Made by a program: the position numbers and the translations under genes. The notes under the pieces are model-generated. The model ran no database searches. It was not told the origin of the DNA and saw only the letters and a program-made list of their open reading frames with translations. From positions 22,950,197 through 23,014,196 of the forward strand of contig NC_133230.1 in NCBI RefSeq assembly GCF_040436345.1: a stretch of DNA of 64,000 nt. The letters are read 5' to 3'. How positions within the stretch are numbered: the first letter of the stretch is position 1; each line of letters begins with the position of its first letter. The stretch is from Pagrus major (Eukaryota; Chordata; Actinopteri; Spariformes; Sparidae). Positions 38,724-48,877 of this stretch are shown piece after piece.

Positions 38724-41700
38724 CTGCAGGGAGGGAGAAAACAAGATCCCCCTTGGCTTACACTGTACTGTACTGCTGTATTGATTTTGCTAAATATTTA
38801 TATATTTATGTAGCTTGCTCTACACAGCATTCATGAGCCTTATTCTGAGCAGAACATGATGTTATACTGCACAAAAAGTGTATTCTCTTTTCTTTCTGAA
38901 GCTGAAAAGCACACAGAAAGGTAAAGCTTAATGGGGTAAAAAATGGGTAGAGGATGTTATAGTGGCAAAGCATTTATTTTAAAGCACCCATATTATGCTC
39001 CCAGGTTCCAGGTTAATAGTTTTATTTTGGGTGTCTATGAGAAAATGTTTGCATGCTTTAACGTTACAAAAACACATTATTTTCTCATACTGCAGCTGCA
39101 GCACCTCTATTCACCCACTGTCTGAATCATCCATTTTGGTGCCTGTCTCTTTAAAGCCACCCCTGATTGGTCAGCTATAACAGGCCTGAGAACATAACGC
39201 CCACCTTGCTTCCATAGTGATTATAAGGCATGTAAACCTATGCTGTAATCAAAAAGACATGTAAATGTCACTTTCTACAACAAGGGACCTTTAACAGCTT
39301 GTCATGATGTTCCTCCGCTTTCGTGTTTCTGCTTGTTTTCACTGACAGAAAGCTTTAAAACTATGAGAGCTACTAGAGGAGTTTCATATTTTTAAGATAA
39401 ATTAAATCAGCACCTGCCCAGGTGGCCTGTGTTTACCTATGGTGATGTTGATAATAGTGTTCTTAGACTGGAATCAATTCTTACTTCCTGTTAGATAAAC
39501 AGGACCAAACGGTTGAAAGCCGCAGTGCTATGTGGTGGGGTCGTGCTTCACCTGATCAATCGGCAGGTCCACCTTGAGCTTGCGGTCCTCCTGCACCTCC
39601 GCTGCTCCTGCCATCTCGCTTCTGCTGTTTTGTGCATTGAACACGCTGCCCTCTGCGAAAAAAGTGATTAATCACAATTACCTCTTCTGCTGGCAGTCGC
39701 CGTCTCATTCTTCTGCACACTCATTCTCTCCCCCTCTCTCTCTCTGTCTCTAGACCCCTCCATCCCTCACTGCCCTCCTGTCCTCTCCCTTTGCTTTTCC
39801 TGTTCAACTTCGCCGGAGATCAATGTTGCTGTCAAGCCATTTATTTATTTAGAGCGGTCCCGCAGACGAAAGGGGCCACAGCTGCCCTGCCACAAATATG
39901 GCCAGCCAGCGTGAACTTTGAGTCCAGGGTTAGCCCCTGACAGTGACAGGTTGCTCTTGATGCATGTGGGGAATAGCTTATACGGCAACGTCACATTCTT
40001 TTTTTTGCTTGTAAACAAACTCCTTTTGGTCCGTGGCTGCGCCGGATCAGACACGGGGAGGAATGTGAATAATTAAACACACTATTGAGCTTGAATCTAC
40101 TTCAATAGCCTCAAGTAATTTCATTTAAATAATAAATAACAAAGCATGGTAGATTAATTAGTGATGAACAAAGGGACAATGTATAGAAAAATGTATGTGG
40201 TTAACAGGTTCAGCTGAAAGAGGCAATTGCTTTTGGATCTCTTTCTAGACTTACGCTACATCACCCAAGGAAGCATAGCTATCTTGTTGGCTTCATCACT
40301 CTATTGATTTGTTGATGTGCAAATATGCTAGTTTATTAGGTAAGGTGAACTAAAAGGACATTAAATATCACAATCTCCAGGATTCGCCTAAAAAACGTGG
40401 GCTTTAAATGCCTTTAACTCTTACCAGGATCTAAAATCAGATCTCCCACCCTTTTAGCGTATCATGTGAGGATGTGTCTGACAAGTTGTGGATTACTGTG
40501 CACAGCGCAGCAGATGGTAAAACAAACTATTGAATGAGTGGATAAAGGGAAGCGGACGAACATTCACTGTGTATTAATAATAGGCAGAGCATCAGTGTTC
40601 AAACCCATCCCTTTAAAGAACTGTTTTGTCACTTTTATGATCTTTTGTCAACGTCTTTTGTGATTAACAACTGATTACCATTTTTATCACCACATCAGGA
40701 AAAAATTGGAGCATTTTGTTTCCCCCCCACACACACAGTTAACAAAGCTTTCTGGATACATATTCAACTAAATGGCCTGATTGAACACATCTATGATTTA
40801 AGCCCCCTTGACGGTGTTTGAAGTCTTGTTCTGTTTAATATTCACAGAATAGACTGGTGCTTCTTTCAAAGAGCAGGGAGCCGTGTTCTGTTTGGACTTA
40901 AAAGAACAGGCTGGGAATCCAAACAGAGCCTCTTCACCTGCAAAATAAATGTTAGTTTAAATCTACACCTACTCTAGCTCTAGCTATGGTTGGGCGATCT
41001 GACGATTTTAGATTGCGATCGATCATGAAGGCGCCAACAAGCTAACTTTCTGGCGAGGCGGTGGTATTTAATGGCCTCATCGACTACACAAAAATTCTTC
41101 ACGTGGCCATTCCTCGGGTTACAGCTAACAACATGGTGGGAGTTGATGCCACAAAGGAAGGAACAATCTTATAATATTGCATTTTGATGGTGCAAATTTG
41201 AGAAATTTGTCGGCTATTTGAAGTCTGGCTATAGTATACAGAGCTATTAGAAAAAAGATTGCAATTTAGGTCGTTAATCATGATTGAGATTAAGATTAAT
41301 TCAGATTTTTCTGATTCCAGCTTCTTAAAAATGAATATTTTCTGGTTTCTTTACCCTTCTTTGACAGTAAACTGAATATCTTTGTGATACACAAGACATT
41401 TGAGGACATCATTTTAGGGCTTTGGGCTTTGGGAAACAATGAATGAGATTGAAATTTTTTTTGTACCGTTATCTGATATTTTATAAATCAAACAACTAAT
41501 CGACAAATTGAGAAAGTAACGGACAGATATTGTTAAAAGGTAAGATCATTTTCGTTTGCCGCCCTAGCCCAAACATAGCCCCACACATCGCCACACACAC
41601 TGTACCCGAGATGTGCATATACATATAAATTTGTATTCAGAAGCCAACAGGTTTCTTCACAGCCTCGCAGTGAGAATGGAGGGGAAAAAAACACTTTGAG

Positions 41701-44700
41701 GACAGGAGGGCTGGAGAGAGAGACAGGGAGAGAGATATTCCTGCAGAATTGCTCTGCTTACCCCCTGTTGAGAAGAGAACTGGGTTTCTGGACACCTGCC
41801 TCTGTTGTTTGGTTCTCTCCAGCTTGGCTGTGTGTTTCTTCATCTGGCCCCTGGCTGTGTGCTCAAGGTCCTCTCTAAAGCCTGTACGAGCAAACTACAT
41901 GAAGAGACCAAAGAGAGGGGGAAACGGGGGCACAGATTAAGGCATATTTCCTCCGATTTCTGTGTGATTCATCATCGACTTTTTGCTGTTGTTTTGTAAA
42001 GAGGGAGAAGAAAAAAAAGACAAAACACATCAGGGCACAACTTGGTTCTCCTCTTTTTTCAACGTTTTTTTTTCTTTTTCTTTTTTACATTTTCCGTTGA
42101 CCTCAATTTTTCATGAGCTGATATGCTTTGTAGCTCCCCCGCGACTCCTACTGTATTGAATTCATCTGGTTCCAATACATCCCGTGCACAACCTATCAAT
42201 CACTGGGGAGCGTGGCAAACTAATCATTTATTGATGAAATGGGGCAGCCATGAATTTCTAACTGCATTTGTCTTATTTATCAAGCCAGATCAAACAATGA
42301 AAATCCAAACAAGCTTAAAGGGAAAGGGAGGGAGTCGTAGGGAATAACTTATTCTTCAGCAGTAGACAGCAGAAGGTTATTGATGGAGAGGGGAGGGGAG
42401 AAAAAAAAAAAAGAGGCTTCTTGGGACTTGGTTGCATAGTGGGAGAGTGGAGGAGCGAGAGAGGAGGAGAGAGAAAAAGAGAGGGAGCAGTGGGGAGAGT
42501 TCAGAGTGATGTTCAGACAGCAGGGTACACATCTGAATTAATGCTTCCACAAAAGGCAATTTTCTCCTCGCAGGCTCCTCATCCGCTCTGTAGGTAGCAA
42601 GGTGAGGTACGTCTCCCTTACAGAGAATGAGAGACACAGAGAGCTGAGGAGAGCAGACTTAATGTTTCTTTTCAGCTACAGTGCTCTTTACTGCAGCTGC
42701 CTGGCTGGATCCCTGGGCTGGCTCGGGGGATAGTGTAGTGATCTCAGGCTTCCACCAGAATACACTTCTGGCAATGGTGTTTGCAAGCTCACTAACATGG
42801 ACTCCGGGGAATAGCGGCGTTGTTTCTTCACTTGTTTGCTTTCTTTAATGCAGAGGCAAAGTCTGTTGATATTCTTTTGAATTTCTGCAGCCGTTGGTGG
42901 GCCGAGGGAGAGAAATAAAACAACAAAAGAGGAGTGAAGTTTGCCTGCTATGTGCAGCGAGGGGGAGTTGAAACAGAGTTCACACTCCGGCGCTGTAGTG
43001 TCCACATAACCACGTGAGATCAAAGACAGAGGAGCAGTGTGGCACTGTCGCAGCGGTGTGCCGCTAATTCTGCTTCGTAACCCCCGATTCGTCTGTGACT
43101 GATGTGTAACAACTTCGAGATAGAGTTCAGAGTCAAAACACATCTGGGCAATCAAAAATTGAACAGCTTGTTTTGCGTGTTTACAGCCTGGTGGTGAGAT
43201 GTAAATAGATCTTATTTAAATCAACAGAGTTAAATCAAGACTCTCTCACTCGGGGAGGGGAAAGCAGAGGACGAGGGGCGCCTCGGAGCCAGGAGAGTAC
43301 AGTACGACTGGAAATACATGCAGTGGAAAAGCTGAGGTCATCTCGCCTCTCGCTCTGCGCTACATATCTACAGTACTGTGTCCTGTGGGAGCAGACAACT
43401 GTGTGTATCAGGAGGCCCCAGAGAGAGAGAGACCAAGAGAGAGAGAGAAAGAGTTAGTGTGAAGGGGGCTCAGGGGGACCAAACGGCAACTAATCTGTGG
43501 CCCTCTCAAGTGGCAGAGAACAGGAGTCAACAAGAGGACACAGCGATATGATAGCCGGAGGGAAAACAGGGGTCCCAACCAATTGGACCGACCAGCTTCC
43601 AGCCATACCGACTGTGGTATCAGCAGGAGCCACTCCCAGGGCCGGGTCCTCTGTGAGCAGACATGCTGGCAGCAGTGAGGGGGTATAGTTTTCCACGGGG
43701 CATTGCTACTTCCCCTCACCAATGAGATCATCCAGAAACAGCAGAGAAATGGGGAGCAGCAGCGAGTCATCGCTGATGTCAGGGAGAGCAGCTATTAAAA
43801 GCTTTAGTCAGCCTTTCTGGGCTGTTTGTGTGGAGTCCATGTGAAGCACAATTGCACCGCTCATTATTATTACTATGATGTGAAAGTGCTTTGCTTTGAT
43901 GCACATCATCATTCTCTTTTTTCCCTCTGTCTCTTTGCAATTCTCTCCCCTCTATTAATCTTCTCTTTATGCCATGTCTACCTCAGAAGTTTCTCCCTCA
44001 TCATGTCTGCGAACACCTAACTCAGCACATACGCCTGCGCCCAATGGGAACATGGTGTGCTGGAGAGCTTCAATATTGCACTCTGCAGAGCCGTCAGTTT
44101 AGACTCCAGTGGTTGCTCCAGACCAGATGTCCCATTCGGAGGCGCAGAAACGCTCCAACGCCGGCGCAGACAGGACAAGACAGACACCGTTCCCCCATGC
44201 AAAGACGTAGCCAGAGCAAGGTTACATTTTACACACCCTGAGTGGGCATGTTTAAAGGATCTTTTTACAGGCATTTCAAAGCAGACTGCTGTTGTTTTGT
44301 GAGGTCAAACTGAAATTAATGACGGACATGACCCTATAAATGTATGTGTAATCAGTAAGCTAAACAGCTCAGCGGATCAAGACGGAGCGGGCAATTTTGC
44401 TCACGTGTATCTTTCCCCTCTGAAAGGTTCTTATTAACTGGTCAAATCATGTTTACAAATTCATGAGGATCAGACATAGAGGCAAAGGGAGTAAAATGCA
44501 GCAGCATCATGTCCACTGAATGACTAATACTACAATGAGCTGGTGGATGCAAAACACAGCCATAGCTCCGTCTCTGTCTCCACCTCATGGTACTGAGTGA
44601 AATGGCAAAGGCTGCTGTCTTAGCAGTGTTGATTCAGATGTTCCTACCTGAGGAATGAGCCTCAATTAAGCAAAGTCTGATAACAGTGTTGTTCATATAT

Positions 44701-47700
44701 TGCTTTATGCTAGGGTAGTTTTTAATAAGATGAAGGAATCTTACAAATTAGTCCCAGCATTGAGACTGTTTTGAATATATTACGAATAAAGAATCATCGT
44801 ATTTCCGATAGTCACCCACAGATACAGTTCAATGTGAGGCATCGGGCATTTTTCTCCATCCGAAAAAAATTGGCATCTGCCACGGCATTGTCATCTTTCA
44901 TGGTTAGAAAAATCAGGTGTCAGACACATCTCTCTCACAGGGGGCCCACCACCCCCCCATCTCCACCTCAACCTGCTGACTGGGCATGTTCTCATCGTCA
45001 CCAAGTGATTTGGTGTTCATCTCGGGCCCTCAGCAGCGCAATCCTCATATGGATTCAAAGCACTTCACTGTCTACTTAATCACAATACAAATTGTCCCGG
45101 TTCTGGTTTGAATAAGAGATTTTTTTTTCTTCTTGTTTTCAGACGCTGAAGTCCCCCCAGTGCATATGATCCGTCTATGAGGCTCACTGCGCTTGATCAA
45201 GTGGGCCAGCCCGTCTCTGTGGGGATTACCCATCAAAGTGGAAAGCAAAGGTAACTCAATGCCTCCCGCAGACAGTGATTGATGATAGCGCTGTTTCATA
45301 ACGAATTGCACCCCCACAACAAGTCTCGCACATGGGAAATGTTAATTGAAATGCTGTGTGTGCAAAGATACGCTTTTCAACTGTGATGCTACCAAGGTGT
45401 TACAGCAATAAACTGGAGGGAATTTAGCATGTTGCGGGAAAGTCAGCGACCAGATGGCAGACTGCACCCAACTCTGAAGCGGCACCACTTACCACATCAT
45501 TTGCTCGTCTTGTCTTTCGGATGGCAGGCAGGATGTCTTGGCTGCAGGGACAAAAAGGGGAAAACAACATATTTTTCTCTTTCCTTTTCAAAAGAAAATG
45601 TAGATCCAGTGTTTATTTAAAATACATAGATAAAAGAAAAACTTGTGAGTGTCATACCCTTCCAACATGTTGTTTTCCCTGGTTAAATCCCTGCAGGGGA
45701 CGCAGTGCTCATATGGGAGAGCTTTAAACTTTCCTGCACCAACTGCGACATAGTGCTGGTTGTTCTCCAGTTCAGTGGGACCGTAGACAGGACGTCCTTC
45801 TAGTGTGTAAAGCCTGGGAACACAAATAAAGACATACTGCAAATTGAAGCAATATTTTGTGACTGTTTTAACTACGATAAATATCAGTGTTTTGGATACT
45901 GAAGACACAAAAAATGTCTGAAAGACTGTTTGAGTGGTAATATTTAATGTTTGGCTAATTTCTAGAAATCCATCAAAGCAGTGTTTGTCTGACAAGCAGT
46001 TGTGAATTAACTACTGTGGGCACATCACAACCTAATCTCAATAAACAGATGTCTGCATATGAATGCGTACATTTTAGGCAAGGCACAAGATTTTAGCTTT
46101 CAGAAATGTCCTGTTTTCTGTTTGTAGTCCGAGTAATATTGACCAAATCGTGTTTGAGCGGGCTTTGGTTGCATGCAGATAAACAGTCTGAACACATCGG
46201 AGAGAGTTACTGTATATGCAACACCTTCTGTCAGAATTTGATATACATAGTATGTATATAAAAAAAGAAATCCCCAACATCCCTTTAGGGTAATCATTGA
46301 GCTCGCAAGAAATATCGGCGACTCCAAGCGGGAAAACCACATGAAGGGATGAAGCTGATGTTGAATATGGGTTGCCCACACCAACGGTCACACCAGCGGG
46401 TGTGTTGGTAGGAGCCAGAAAAAGACAGAAGCAGACACCCTTAGCCCCTCACTAGATAGACTTTTCCCCAATTCATAAATAAATAAATATTAAATCAAAG
46501 CAAATGTAATCGTTTCCAGAGCAGTCTTTATATCTTTTACAAGTTGTAACAATCTTTGAACATTTGTGAAGAACAGACAGTATGGTGGTGGCGTCTTTGG
46601 CGCCTCATATGATGTTGATATTATTTTATTTTAGCGTTGCTTTTACAGATAGGGGTCCCAGAGTTTCCCCTGATAAAAACAAACTTCACTCGCGCTTTAG
46701 TTAAAGACACCACACGCCTCTATCCTCTAAAGTCTGTTACTCCTGAAGCGTGTTGGGCGGAGGTGTCTGGATCCGGCACAAATAGCTCGTCATAGGCGGT
46801 GCCAGTCGGCGGTTCTCTTGGCCATGTTTCTTGGGTTTTTTTTTTCAGACTTATCCAAGAAAACGTTCCATTTATTTTGGTCAGGGCAAAGTCATTGGTT
46901 CACACTAACCCCACCCTTGCTAGCTGGGTGTTGGGCATCAAAGGTCATCCTTAGTGGGGTAGGGGTCAAAGGTCACCATCCATCAAATTTTGACAGAGGG
47001 TGTTGCATATAACTCTCTCATTGGGCAAAATAGAATCCTGGAACTAATCTGCTATCATCTGATGACAACTGAGCTTTTGTTAAAACTGTTAAAACAATCC
47101 AGTCGTAGGTGACGTATCTCGACTCCGACTCCATTCTTGTGTCTCCGCCCTCACTTGTACATCATTTATTCATAACTACAGTATGAGAGTTTATAATGAA
47201 GTGATGTCTGACATTACCTGTACACAGCACCAGTGCGAAGATGCACTTTCTCTGTCACCATGGTTAAAACGTTTTCCCAGCTTCGAAGAGTGTACTTTGG
47301 GATCCGGATTCGAGCCGGAGGAACCAAGATCTCTCCGTTGGTAAAGACACTGTAAGACACAACAAAAGAAATTAAACAGAAAGAGGTAGTCATTCGATTG
47401 TTGAAAGGGAAACATAAATAAAACATTATTTCCTTACTAGACGACACAGCAAAGAAAATTCTCCTTTTTTACATTCAGGATACATTTGTGTCCAGACTAA
47501 AATCAACACTTACTTTATTGTGCAGGACTCATCAATAGCTTTCCTCCAGCGAGCAGAAACTATTATTTTGCTGTGAACAACAGGTTGGATCTGAAAATGA
47601 ATATGGAGCTGATGTTATGTGTGATTACAGGACGTCATTACTAACACTGTTTGCTCTGATTACTATCATTCAGACCACTGTGAACGCCTAACACTACCAC

Positions 47701-48877
47701 AGGCTTAAGTAACCTGCAACCTCCCACTCAAGGATAAGAACGCTCTCTATATCATACAGTATGGTCACACAAACAGTAATACAGCACCTCAAATATAGGT
47801 TAAGTTAATCATTATTAGTAACCAATCCAACAGTGATCTTACCTGTTCTTTTTTCTTATTCTGTGGCTTCTTGGTTGTTATCGCACAATAGCTGGAAGGC
47901 ATTAAAAAATCATGTAAATGACCTTCAGGTGCAACGTGTGAAACCTATACAGTTACTAATAGACTATAAAGATAGACAGAGGACATCTTTACACCTGATA
48001 ATCCCAATTGTATAATAGTTTTACAGCTTAAGATCTACATAAAAAGTGCTTTAAAGATTAAGCAAACTAGACTTTAAGTACAGTGGTCCACAAGAGAGCA
48101 CATTAAACAACAATTTAGATTGTATTTAAGATACTGTGTATATAAATAAAGGTTGTTCAAACCCTTAAGTAGTTAGGCTAATGGAACTGATACATATTTA
48201 AGGATGGAGTAGCAATCCAGTCAAAAGCTCACCCAACGAAAAAAGGAAACATTACCAAGATTCATCCCACTTAGCTTAATGTTACATAGCTAAGGTAGCT
48301 TAACGGGACAGGCCGAAATGCTTTTCTTTCGGGCCAAGGGTGGAGCTCATCCTCGGTTAAAGGTGCTAGTTGTAAGAAAAGAAAGATTTTTTCTCATTCG
48401 TTACTCGTCAAAAACTGGGGCTTTGGGATTGTAGGATGGGTCGACCACCATCCCGAAGTGTCATCAACAAGTTGGGAATCAGACTCAAAAATCAACTTTT
48501 CTTACAAATAGCACCTTTAAACTGACCTGACCTCCATTTCATTACCGAGTTATAATGCACACACCCAGACACACCTCACAGCATGGTACCTACTCCAGCT
48601 TCTTGAACTGCTCATTTCCAGCTGCAACATACACACTGCCATGCGTCAAGTCGTCCAAACGCTGAACCCTGTGGCCCTTTCTGTGAGTGTACAGCTTCCT
48701 GATGGCACCAAACGGAGCCTCCATCCCTTTGGTCAAAGAGGCCAAAAAATAATCAAAGGTTGTCACCTGTCGTGGATTCACAACTATTTTCTTTCCGGGA
48801 AAGAAGGCGTCTCCGTTCCTGTAGACAATTATTGTTTTAGTTGGAGGCAGGTCACCGCTCCCTGTAGGGCCAGGCAT
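38574..48877 (-). CDS. dcdc2c: Doublecortin domain-containing protein 2C, nine-exon gene model
   Basis: Spliced gene on the minus strand. Coding exons in order: 48594-48877, 47843-47891, 47514-47590, 47218-47349, 45658-45813, 45493-45541, 41762-41843, 39552-39652, 38574-38723. Exon phases agree at all eight junctions; the total is 1,080 bases, giving 359 aa plus stop, close to the length I recall for mammalian DCDC2C. Two doublecortin (DCX) domains are visible: about residues 15-95 (VYRNGDAFFPGKK, KLYTHRKGHRV, YVAAGNEQFKKL) and about 133-215 (NGEILVPPARI, LYTLEGRPV, YVAVGAGKFKALPY). The C-terminal part carries the family signature GAAEVQED, then VDLPIDQ and KIVDEDES. DCX domains bind tubulin or microtubules; DCDC2-family proteins act in cilia and sperm flagella. 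The choice of 2C over DCDC2 rests mainly on the adjacent colec11. Weakest points: the exon 7 acceptor, and whether exon 9 is the last exon. Confidence 0.88.
38979..39294. mobile_element. MITE-like repeat in the last dcdc2c intron
   Basis: Starts TTAAAGCACCCATATTATGC and ends CAAGGGACCTTTAA, and includes CTCATACTGCAGCTGCAGCA and GCCTGTCTCTTTAAAG. I recognise this as a common teleost repeat with AAAGG-type inverted ends. It lies between exons 9 and 8. Confidence 0.65.
39552..39652 (-). CDS. dcdc2c: dcdc2c exon 8 (GAAEVQED signature exon)
   Basis: A 101-base exon with acceptor TTTTTTCGCAG and donor CAG|GTGAAG, phase 1 to phase 0. It encodes GSVFNAQNSRSEMAGAAEVQ then EDRKLKVDLPIDQ. The RSE-x-x-GAAEVQED and V-x-x-P-x-DQ pattern matches the C-terminal region of DCDC2-family proteins closely enough that I treat this as certain coding sequence. 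Reading through the donor gives VKHDPTT and a stop at 39528-39530, a possible alternative end. Confidence 0.88.
41762..41843 (-). CDS. dcdc2c: dcdc2c exon 7 (basic tail; acceptor uncertain)
   Basis: Phase 0 to phase 1, 82 bases, donor GTAAGC. It encodes MKKHTAKLERTKQQRQVS and RNPVLFSTG, then one base that joins exon 8 to form Glu. The join gives STG-E-GSVF, aligning with the S-D-E-G-I-F of DCDC2. The acceptor GGCCAG has a poor pyrimidine tract. A better-looking acceptor at 41882-41887 (GTACAG) would give the wrong phase unless another exon lies in 41,900-45,490. The intron to exon 6 is 3.6 kb. Confidence 0.6.
41844..45492 (-). other. dcdc2c: dcdc2c intron 6 (3.6 kb)
   Basis: No exon could be placed with matching phase. 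Holds a GA run near 43416-43452, an A-rich run near 42400-42412, and open frames at 42688-43155 and 43408-43770 (minus) without family similarity. An extra dcdc2c exon here cannot be excluded. Confidence 0.4.
45493..45541 (-). CDS. dcdc2c: dcdc2c exon 6 (short post-domain exon)
   Basis: A 49-base exon with acceptor TGTCCCTGCAG and a perfect donor GTAAGT. It completes a Gly codon and adds QDILPAIRKTRRANDV. The L-P-x-I followed by a basic stretch resembles the segment after the second DCX domain in DCDC2 (SLPPIVGSRKSK). If the donor were not used, the frame would run 20 more codons to a stop. Confidence 0.8.
45658..45813 (-). CDS. dcdc2c: dcdc2c exon 5 (second DCX domain, second half)
   Basis: A 156-base exon between acceptor TTCCCAG and donor GTATGA. 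It encodes LYTLEGRPVYGPTELENNQH, YVAVGAGKFKALPY and a short tail. This ends the second doublecortin domain. The preceding intron (45814-47217) is about 1.4 kb. Confidence 0.92.
47218..47349 (-). CDS. dcdc2c: dcdc2c exon 4 (second DCX domain, first half)
   Basis: A 132-base exon between acceptor TCTTACAG and donor GTAATG. It encodes the first half of the second doublecortin domain: VFTNGEILVPPARIRIPK, then LRSWENVLTMVTEKVHLRTG and AVYR. The spacing of NGE, the basic patch and the W-E-N-V-L helix fits the DCX fold. Confidence 0.92.
47514..47590 (-). CDS. dcdc2c: dcdc2c exon 3 (linker and start of second DCX domain)
   Basis: A 77-base exon between acceptor TTTTCAG and donor GTAAGT, phase 0 to phase 2. 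It encodes IQPVVHSKIIVSARWRKAID followed by ESCTI, which matches the conserved linker of DCDC2C/DCDC2 proteins (IQPVVHSKI) and the lead-in to the second doublecortin domain. Confidence 0.92.
47843..47891 (-). CDS. dcdc2c: dcdc2c exon 2 (inter-domain linker)
   Basis: A 49-base exon between acceptor TTCCAG and donor GTAAGA. It completes Asp and adds 16 residues beginning YCAITTKKPQ and ending in a lysine-rich stretch. It encodes the basic linker after the first DCX domain. Confidence 0.88.
48357..48520. mobile_element. Short MITE in dcdc2c intron 1
   Basis: Left end TTAAAGGTGCTAGTTGTAAG and right end, read in reverse complement, TTAAAGGTGCTATTTGTAAG, followed by AAAAG on both: inverted repeats of about 25 bases with one mismatch. 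About 164 bases with no coding capacity. The termini begin with TTAA, which may be part of the element or its target. Confidence 0.8.
48594..48877 (-). CDS. dcdc2c: dcdc2c exon 1 (start codon and first DCX domain)
   Basis: Contains the start ATG at 48877, with A at -3, and encodes residues 1-94 plus two bases. The whole first doublecortin domain lies in this exon: VYRNGDAFFPGKKIVV, a long middle stretch, then LYTHRKGHRVQRLDDL and YVAAGNEQFKKL. The donor is GTAGGT directly after CTGGA. The open frame continues only one codon before a TAG, so splicing is required. The split codon GA+C gives Asp, matching the D-Y at this position in relatives. Confidence 0.92.

Noticed and set aside
42780..42900. 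Possible extra dcdc2c exon encoding a lysine-rich stretch (ESKQVKKQRRYSPES)
   Set aside because: Acceptor and donor phases do not fit exon 6 or exon 7, and the sequence does not align with the family.
44980..45050. Possible minus-strand exon (open stretch ending in a CAG)
   Set aside because: No convincing acceptor, and no similarity to the doublecortin tail; the model is already in frame without it.
45588..45995. 135-codon minus-strand frame
   Set aside because: It contains dcdc2c exon 5 (45658-45813), but the rest is intron read through in the same frame.
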